This document shows positions 58,476 through 64,000 of a stretch of DNA of 64,000 nucleotides, in pieces (positions within the stretch are counted from its first letter, which is position 1; each line of letters begins with the position of its first letter). The stretch covers positions 1 to 64,000 of the forward strand of contig CAMNIN010000008.1 of the NCBI GenBank assembly GCA_946540735.1, in the 5' to 3' direction. Below the pieces are notes generated by a model. The model saw only the letters and a program-made list of their open reading frames with translations. It was not told the origin of the DNA and made no database searches. Origin of the DNA: an uncultured Prevotellaceae bacterium (GTDB taxonomy: Bacteria; Bacteroidota; Bacteroidia; Bacteroidales; Bacteroidaceae). A program made the position numbers and the translations under genes.

Positions 58476-59225
58476 TCATTTTATTTCCAGTTCTACCGGA
58501 CAGTGGTCGGAACCGAGGATGCCCGTATGGATCTTGGCATCGACGATCTGAGGGGCGAGCCGCTGCGACACCAGGAAATAGTCGATGCGCCAGCCGGCGT
58601 TCTTCTCGCGAGCCTTGAAGCGGTATGACCACCACGAATAAGTCACTTGGTCGGGGTAGAGGCTGCGGAACGTGTCGGTGAAGCCGGATTGGAGCAAAAG
58701 GCTGAATTTCGCACGCTCCTCATCGGTGAAGCCAGCGTTGCGGCGGTTGGTCTTGGGGTTTTTGAGGTCGATCTCCTCATGGGCCACGTTGAGGTCGCCG
58801 CACACGACGACGGGTTTCTTGGAGTCGAGCTGCAGCAAGTATGCGCGGAAATCGTCCTCCCACTTCATGCGGTAGTCGAGGCGGCGCAGGCCGTCCTGGG
58901 AGTTGGGCACATAGACCGTCACCAGATAGAAATCCGCCATCTCGAGGGTGATTACCCGGCCCTCGTGGTCGTGCTCCTCGATCCCCATGCCATAGGTCAC
59001 GCTCAGCGGTGTGTGGCGGGTGTAGATGGCCGTACCGGAGTAGCCTTTCTTCTCTGCGTAGTTCCAGTATGATGTGTATCCCTCGAAGTCCAGGTCGAGC
59101 TGTCCTTCCTGCATCTTGGTCTCCTGCAAGCAGAAGAAATCGGCGTCAAGGGCTTTGAAGGAATCCTCAAAGCCCTTTGACGCACAGGCGCGTAGCCCAT
59201 TCACGTTCCATGAAATGAATTTCAT
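58476..59225 (-). CDS. xth: exodeoxyribonuclease III
   Basis: 249 residues, normal family length. All EEP signatures are present: [23 protein letters not shown] (catalytic Glu), [38 protein letters not shown] (Asp/Asn), [29 protein letters not shown] and GSDHCPVEL (Asp-His). It cleaves AP sites and degrades duplex DNA 3' to 5' in base-excision repair. Cytoplasmic; no signal peptide, in contrast to the other EEP protein at 5615. Confidence 0.93.
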   Translation of the reverse strand: MKFISWNVNGLRACASKGFEDSFKALDADFFCLQETKMQEGQLDLDFEGYTSYWNYAEKKGYSGTAIYTRHTPLSVTYGMGIEEHDHEGRVITLEMADFYLVTVYVPNSQDGLRRLDYRMKWEDDFRAYLLQLDSKKPVVVCGDLNVAHEEIDLKNPKTNRRNAGFTDEERAKFSLLLQSGFTDTFRSLYPDQVTYSWWSYRFKAREKNAGWRIDYFLVSQRLAPQIVDAKIHTGILGSDHCPVELEIK

Positions 59226-59266
59226 ACTTATTGTTTTCGCGGGGGATGGATGTCGTCCCTCGTCGG

Positions 59267-59923
59267 TTATGCTTTCTCGCCTTTGAGGAAGAAGACGCGG
59301 TTCACGTAGTACTTGCTTCCGTCGCAGGTGATGTTTTTCACCAGGAAGTAGGCCACCATCTGTCTGTTGTAGTACTCTCCTGTGGAATAATAAGTCATCG
59401 AGGCGTAATAGAATGACAAGGCGACGGTCATCTGGTAGTCGTATTCGATGTCGATCTCATGGGAGGTGTCGCCGAAATTGACGGTGAAATGCGACTTGTA
59501 TTCTTTCGGGAGTACCCAGAAGGTGTAGTAGTTCTGGCTGTTGCTCTCGTTGACAAAGGGTTTCACGTCGGCGGTGATGCTCTGCGTGTCGGTGCTCTTG
59601 AGCAGCTGCTGCTTCAGTTCGGTGTTAGGCAGGCCGTGGGCAAGCACTTTCATTGGTAAGTTCCTCAGGGTCAGGGTAGAGTCGGATGCGAGGACGCTCC
59701 AGTCGATACCGCTGATGGAGTCGATGAGTTGGGTGGAGTCATTGGTGAAGAACACCTTTCCTGAGTAGATGGATTGCATGTCGGCGAGCTGTGCCAGCCT
59801 CTGCTGGGGTGTCAGGGGAGTGATGGTCTTCTTGTCGTTGTCGTCGTCGTCGTTGAGACATGAGGTGAACAGGAGGCCTGCTGTCAGGCAGAGCACAAAC
59901 GTGAAAAGTTTTCTTGGTTTCAT
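59267..59923 (-). CDS. DUF4840-type lipoprotein
   Basis: 218 residues with lipobox FTSC (Cys22) followed by an acidic linker LNDDDDND (an outer-membrane or surface export signal in Bacteroidetes often lies here). The body [40 protein letters not shown] and the end [20 protein letters not shown] match DUF4840. Function unknown. The 137 bases to the folE stop on its upstream side hold no recognisable gene. Confidence 0.75.
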   Translation of the reverse strand: MKPRKLFTFVLCLTAGLLFTSCLNDDDDNDKKTITPLTPQQRLAQLADMQSIYSGKVFFTNDSTQLIDSISGIDWSVLASDSTLTLRNLPMKVLAHGLPNTELKQQLLKSTDTQSITADVKPFVNESNSQNYYTFWVLPKEYKSHFTVNFGDTSHEIDIEYDYQMTVALSFYYASMTYYSTGEYYNRQMVAYFLVKNITCDGSKYYVNRVFFLKGEKA

Positions 59924-60060
59924 TTCTTTCGATTTGGTTGATGTTTTTGATGGGGGAGTGCGCCGGCATCGTTGTCCCGCACTCTATCATCTTAAATGTG
60001 GCTGGTGTCGGAATCTTGCATCGCACCTGCCACTTTTTTTCGTTTTTCTTTCGAAAAAAC

Positions 60061-60639
60061 TCACTCCCGGAGCAGGTTCATGAACTCCTCGCGGGTTTTG
60101 GCTTGGTTGAACGCACCGCTGAACGCACTTGTCGTGGTGATAGAGTTCTGTTTCTCCACCCCCCTCATTTGCATGCACATGTGGCGGGCTTCCACCACCA
60201 CCATCACGCCCATCGGATGGAGTGTCGACTGGATGCAGTCCATGATCTGCTGCGTGAGGCGTTCCTGCACCTGCAGGCGGTGGCTGTAGATGTCGACCAC
60301 GCGGGCTATCTTGCTCAGGCCGGTGATATGCCCCTTGGGGATGTAAGCCACGTGGGCTTTGCCGTAGAAAGGCAGCATGTGGTGCTCACACATCGAGAAG
60401 AAATCGATGTCCTTGACGATCACCATTTGGTTGTAGGGTTCCTCGAAAAGGGCGTCGGTCAGCACTTTGTGCGGATCCTGGGTGTATCCCCGTGTCAGCA
60501 CCTGCATGGCCTTGGCCACCCGGAGCGGGGTTTTCTGGAGTCCTTCGCGCCCGGGATCTTCTCCCAGGAGGCGGAGGATGTCATGATAGTGTTGAGAGAG
60601 TTCTTCGAGCCCCTCTCGGTATTCTGGTTCTGTATTCAT
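60061..60639 (-). CDS. folE: GTP cyclohydrolase I
   Basis: 192 residues, standard length. Family signatures: [40 protein letters not shown] (zinc ligands Cys and His), [20 protein letters not shown] and [20 protein letters not shown] (third zinc Cys). It converts GTP to dihydroneopterin triphosphate, the first step of folate synthesis (and of queuosine precursors). Starts 16 bases after the SPOR gene, last in the tpiA operon. Confidence 0.95.
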   Translation of the reverse strand: MNTEPEYREGLEELSQHYHDILRLLGEDPGREGLQKTPLRVAKAMQVLTRGYTQDPHKVLTDALFEEPYNQMVIVKDIDFFSMCEHHMLPFYGKAHVAYIPKGHITGLSKIARVVDIYSHRLQVQERLTQQIMDCIQSTLHPMGVMVVVEARHMCMQMRGVEKQNSITTTSAFSGAFNQAKTREEFMNLLRE

Positions 60640-60655
60640 GCGGATGGAAGGTCGG

Positions 60656-61354
60656 TTATCTGTTGACGGTGATGAAAGTCTTGATCACACTGGCGTTCTT
60701 ATAGCCCAGTTTCTTGACTTTCTTGAGGGTGTTGTTGGCATCTTCCTGTCGGCGGAAATTGCCGAAGCGGCAGCACCAGCGGGGTGAATAGAAGTGGACG
60801 TATACCGGTTGGCCGGGCATGTCGACCTTGATCTTGGCGCCGAACTCCTTGGCTTTGGCGCGGTCGTCGCGGGTGTTGCCGCCGGCGAACACCTGGATGC
60901 GGTAGCCCGACACCTTCTTGCTGTTGCTCATCACTTTCAGCTGTGTGCCGCTCAGGGTGGGATTCTCCTCGAACTCCTTCATCTTCTGCTCGCGGAACGC
61001 CTGGCGCTTCTTGCGCTCCCGCTCGCGGCGGGCCTTGTCGCGCTCCTCGTCCTCACGAGAACTGACGTTGTCGCGCTGGCTCCGTGACTCGGAGCGGTTT
61101 TCGGTGCGGGATGACTCTTGCCGGGCGGCCGACTTGGTATCTTGTCTTGACTTGTCTTCACGGTTGGATTTGCCCGTCTCTTCCTTCTGTTTGCCGGAGC
61201 CGTTGACGAGCTTGCTGATGTCATCGCTCTGTTTCACGGAGACAGAGCCTTTGCCCTTCTCGCCGTTCTGCAGGTGGTCCAGGAACGACTGGGCTTGGAT
61301 GGGGGCTGCCATACATACTGCCGCAGCCAGGGCGGTGATGATTCTTCTCATCAT
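60656..61354 (-). CDS. SPOR-domain protein
   Basis: 232 residues. Signal peptide to IQAQ, a long charged linker rich in Arg/Ser/Glu/Lys (about 45-130, coiled-coil-prone [20 protein letters not shown]), and a C-terminal SPOR domain ([45 protein letters not shown]-type end). SPOR domains bind denuded septal peptidoglycan, so it is probably periplasmic and division-associated. It lies between tpiA and folE, an order I recall as conserved in Bacteroides. Confidence 0.85.
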   Translation of the reverse strand: MMRRIITALAAAVCMAAPIQAQSFLDHLQNGEKGKGSVSVKQSDDISKLVNGSGKQKEETGKSNREDKSRQDTKSAARQESSRTENRSESRSQRDNVSSREDEERDKARRERERKKRQAFREQKMKEFEENPTLSGTQLKVMSNSKKVSGYRIQVFAGGNTRDDRAKAKEFGAKIKVDMPGQPVYVHFYSPRWCCRFGNFRRQEDANNTLKKVKKLGYKNASVIKTFITVNR

Positions 61355-61425
61355 GATGTGGGGTTTGATGTTGGGTGAAAAACCGCCGTGCGGACGCCTT
61401 GAGTCCGCACGGCAGGGGATGCGGC

Positions 61426-62184
61426 TTATTTCCAGGCGTCGATGATGCCTTTGAAGTCGGCTGCCTTCAGGGAGGCTCCACCGATCAGGCCACCGTCGAT
61501 GTCGGGTTTGGCAAACAGTTCGCGGGCATTGCCGGGCTTGCAGCTGCCACCATAGAGGATGGAGGTGGCGTCGGCCACTTCTGCACCGTATTTGTCGGCC
61601 ACCACGCTGCGGATGAAGGCGTGGATTTCCTCTGCCTGCTCGGCAGTGGCGGTCTTGCCGGTTCCGATGGCCCAGATGGGCTCGTAGGCGATGACGATAT
61701 TGGCGAACTCCTCAGCTGTGAGGTTGAAGACGCTGCCCTCGAGTTCTGCCTTCACCACCTCGTTCTGCTTGTTGGCCTCGCGCTCCTCCAGGCTCTCACC
61801 GATGCAGAAGATCACTTTCAGACCGTTCTTCAGGGCGAGTTTCACTTTCTCTTTGAGGATCTCCGGAGTCTCGGCATAGTACTCGCGGCGCTCGGAGTGG
61901 CCCAGGATCACGTATTGTGCGCCTGTGCTCTTTACCATCTCTGCGGACACCTCGCCCGTGTAAGCTCCTTTCTCCTTGTCGGCGCAGTTCTCTGCTCCGA
62001 GGCCGATGATGTCCTGGTTGAGGAACTGTGCGATGCTGGCCAAGTGGATGAATGGTGTGCAGATCACCACGCCACAGTTGGGCTTCTCAGCAGTGAGGGT
62101 CTCGTTGAGCTCTTTTGCCAGAGCGATACCGTCTTGCAGGTTCATGTTCATTTTCCAGTTGCCTGCTACAATTTTCTTTCTCAT
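61426..62184 (-). CDS. tpiA: triosephosphate isomerase
   Basis: 252 residues, normal length. [14 protein letters not shown] (substrate-binding Asn/Lys), [13 protein letters not shown] (electrophilic His), [20 protein letters not shown] (catalytic Glu, loop 6) and [14 protein letters not shown] (phosphate-binding) are all intact. It interconverts dihydroxyacetone phosphate and glyceraldehyde-3-phosphate in glycolysis. The 561 bases upstream are occupied by the palindrome array instead of the short spacer expected in this operon. Confidence 0.96.
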   Translation of the reverse strand: MRKKIVAGNWKMNMNLQDGIALAKELNETLTAEKPNCGVVICTPFIHLASIAQFLNQDIIGLGAENCADKEKGAYTGEVSAEMVKSTGAQYVILGHSERREYYAETPEILKEKVKLALKNGLKVIFCIGESLEEREANKQNEVVKAELEGSVFNLTAEEFANIVIAYEPIWAIGTGKTATAEQAEEIHAFIRSVVADKYGAEVADATSILYGGSCKPGNARELFAKPDIDGGLIGGASLKAADFKGIIDAWK

Positions 62185-62256
62185 TTTTTACTTTTTTTAT
62201 TTGATGTGTTAAAAATAACTGTTTTCTTTCTCTTGGGGACGCTATTATTTTTGTCC

Positions 62257-62749
62257 GGGAGACGCCCCGGTGTGACGTCTCTACTTTTTTTGTTGTTTTT
62301 GGGAGACGCCCCGATGTGACGTCTCTACTTTTGTGGTTTTGGGAGACGTGCCAGTGTGACGTCTCTACTTTTTTTGTTGTTTTTGGGAGACGCCCCGATG
62401 TGACGTCTCTACTCTTGTGTTGTTTTTGGGAGACGCCCCAGTGTGACGTCTCTACTATTTTTGTTTTTGGGAGACGCCCCGATGTGACGTCTCTACTTTT
62501 GTTGTTTTTTGGGAGACGTGCCGGTGTGACGTCTCTACTTTTTTTGTTTTGGGAGACGCCCCAGTGTGACGTCTCTACTCTTGTGTTGTTTTTGGGAGAC
62601 GCCCCAGTGTGACGTCTCTACTATTTTTGTTTTTGGGAGACGCCCCGATGTGACGTCTCTACTTTTTTTGTTTTTTGGGGGAGACGCCCCGATGTGACGT
62701 CTCTACTCTTGTGTTGTTTTTGGGAGACGTGCCGGTGTGACGTCTCTAC
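62257..62749. repeat. 12-copy tandem array of the GAGACG/CGTCTC palindrome
   Basis: Copies start near 62257, 62301, 62341, 62385, 62428, 62469, 62511, 62551, 62594, 62635, 62680 and 62722, all in one orientation: GGGAGACGYSCCRRTGTGAC then GTCTCTAC (28 bp). Nine carry GCCCC and three carry GTGCC at the variable site. Spacers of 12-17 bp are low-complexity T/G. The last copy supplies the TAG stop codon of the upstream gene. No gene lies in the stretch 62185-62745. Confidence 0.93.
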
Positions 62750-64000
62750 TTTTGTGGTGCGCGGCTCTTCGGGGCCGTGAACCTTTTGTAGACGGCCCAT
62801 AGGCGGTCGACGAGGGTCAGGGCGAACAGCGGAAGCACAAACCACAACAGGATCTTGATGATCTTGCTGGCGGTCTCGTCGGGCGGCATCTGTCCTATCT
62901 CGATCTGCTCCAGACGTCCGGTGAGCTGACTGGCGTCGGGCAGGAAGTTGTGGCTCCATTTGCGGTAGACCACACCGTCGTGCAGCAGCAGCAGTCCAGG
63001 ATTGCTTCGGATTATGGTCTTCAGGGTGGTGGCATCGGTCGTGCAGAAGGGGTATTCTGCTCCTGTGAGGTCGCTCCACCGCTCAATGCCTTTCTCGCCA
63101 CTGGCTGTGAGGCAATAGAATCGGTAGTCGTTATCCTGGCAGTATTCGAAGATTTGATCGATGTTGCCGAAGCCACTGTCGTCGGCGTGCTCCAAATAGG
63201 GTGAGATCAGCAGGAAGGTATAGCCGGAATCGCCTATCACGTCGTCGGTGATGTCGTCGCCCTCCGAGGTCTCTATCGAGAAATCATGGATGGGGGGTAC
63301 ATAGCCCTCGCTTGTCTGCACCGTGCGGCTGTCGACGAACGTCCAGGTGGAGTCGGGGTAGTCGGCGAGGGTGAACTCGCGCTGCACTCCGTCTTTCTCC
63401 AGGATGAAAGTGGTCTCAAACTGCGGTTGGGCGGCAGAGTCGGGGATCTCCATCCCTTTCCTCAGATCGCTGCCCACATGGTAGGGCCGGAAGTCGAACA
63501 GCGGCAGGTCGTAGAGGCAATAGACGCTGGAGAGGATCACAAACAGCAAGGTGTAGTTGATCACTATCCATTGGTTGGTCTTCGAGACAAACCTCACCAT
63601 GGCCAGCGGGCGCCAGCACAGCACGATGGATGCGGCCAGCAGGACGACGTTCTTGGCGAACGTCTGTGCGTTGGTCAGCACGATGGCATCGCCAAAACAG
63701 CCACAATCGCTGATCGGATTGAATATCCAAAGCCAGGCGGAGATGACCGTCATCACCATCATCAGCGCCAACACCAGTTTGGTCACTGTGCGGCGGTGGA
63801 TGGCAAACAGCAGAAACAAGCCCAGGCTGAACTCGATGGCCGACAGTACCACGGAAGCCCCTAGCGTCGTCCAGTCGGGAAAGATGCCGTCCATCGAGAG
63901 CGCCGTGAGGTAGTCCTGTATCTTATACTGCGTGCCCAGCGGGTCGATGGCTTTCACATACCCCGAAAGGATCAGGGTCGGTGCTACCACGAAGCGGCAC
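62746..64000 (-). CDS. BT_3928-family (DoxX-like) membrane protein, N-terminus beyond the window
   Basis: At least 418 codons, open to the window edge with the reading frame continuing CRFVVAPTLILSGYVKAIDP. DoxX-like four-helix region at the start (SAIEFSLGLFLLFAIHRRTV, MVMTVISAWLWIFNPISDCG with CGCFGDAI), a fifth helix VINYTLLFVILSSVYCLYDL, then a large periplasmic domain with a thioredoxin-like TFLLISPYLEHADDSG and a C-terminal helix IIKILLWFVLPLFALTLV. DoxX proteins are quinone- or thiol-linked membrane proteins of unclear role. First gene before tpiA. Its stop codon lies inside the last palindrome repeat. Confidence 0.82.
   Translation of the reverse strand, partial: CRFVVAPTLILSGYVKAIDPLGTQYKIQDYLTALSMDGIFPDWTTLGASVVLSAIEFSLGLFLLFAIHRRTVTKLVLALMMVMTVISAWLWIFNPISDCGCFGDAIVLTNAQTFAKNVVLLAASIVLCWRPLAMVRFVSKTNQWIVINYTLLFVILSSVYCLYDLPLFDFRPYHVGSDLRKGMEIPDSAAQPQFETTFILEKDGVQREFTLADYPDSTWTFVDSRTVQTSEGYVPPIHDFSIETSEGDDITDDVIGDSGYTFLLISPYLEHADDSGFGNIDQIFEYCQDNDYRFYCLTASGEKGIERWSDLTGAEYPFCTTDATTLKTIIRSNPGLLLLHDGVVYRKWSHNFLPDASQLTGRLEQIEIGQMPPDETASKIIKILLWFVLPLFALTLVDRLWAVYKRFTAPKSRAPQK

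Noticed and set aside
62257..62749. CRISPR array
   Set aside because: Repeats of 28 bp are regularly spaced, but the 12-17 bp spacers are all T/G low-complexity and similar to each other, no cas genes are near, and the same repeat occurs singly elsewhere.

Overview
The window looks like a chromosome segment of a Bacteroidales bacterium, most likely Prevotella or a near relative. The evidence is the promoters of the TTTG-N19/20-TAnnTTTG type, the many SPII lipoproteins, a SusC-size TonB-dependent receptor, BspA-family leucine-rich-repeat surface proteins, DUF4838/DUF5689/DUF6359/DUF4840/DUF5715 proteins, and a BT_3928-tpiA-SPOR-folE block of the kind conserved in Bacteroidales. No tRNA, rRNA or CRISPR array was recognised.

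Layout: (1) 1-12.8 kb holds the start of rpmE2, an outer-membrane operon (TonB-dependent receptor plus two lipoproteins with OB-fold-like repeats), a divergent secreted EEP-family phosphoesterase/nuclease, a UDG-family protein, two uridine-kinase-type enzymes, a histidine phosphatase and small envelope proteins. (2) 12.8-31.0 kb is an exopolysaccharide or O-antigen locus. It has two possible initiating transferases (WecA-like and WcaJ-like), a Wzx flippase, Wzz, a Wzy/EpsG polymerase, a Wza-like SLBB exporter, five glycosyltransferases, two acyltransferase modules with a stand-alone acyl carrier protein, an SGNH hydrolase and a DUF4838 protein. (3) 31-54.4 kb is accessory. It has two copies of a three-gene cassette (large LRR_5 BspA protein, 59-residue protein ending in LWDD, DUF285 BspA protein with a dockerin-like C-terminus). 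Between them lie several PD-(D/E)XK nuclease genes of the Rpn and AAA-PDDEXK types, a decayed AbiE toxin-antitoxin pair and an orphan tyrosine recombinase. (4) 54.4-64 kb is mostly core: lipoproteins, a TonB C-terminal protein, a PrsW-type protease, xth, DUF4840, folE, SPOR, tpiA and a BT_3928-family membrane protein cut by the window end.

The most unusual non-coding feature is a family of roughly 27-bp imperfect palindromes (GAGACG...CGTCTC). They occur singly or in pairs around most of the PD-(D/E)XK genes, and once as a 12-copy tandem array between tpiA and the BT_3928-family gene. A second dispersed repeat family (palindromes of the type CGGGATT-n3-AATCCCG and GGCGGATT-n3-AATCCGCC) fills two gene-free stretches near 10.2 and 21.6-22.3 kb.

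How parts may work together (inference): the receptor, OB-fold lipoproteins and secreted phosphoesterase could form a nucleic-acid scavenging system. The polysaccharide locus contains all parts of a Wzx/Wzy-dependent pathway plus acyl decoration. The BspA cassettes look like duplicated adhesin units placed in a region rearranged by repeat-mediated deletion, duplication and inversion.
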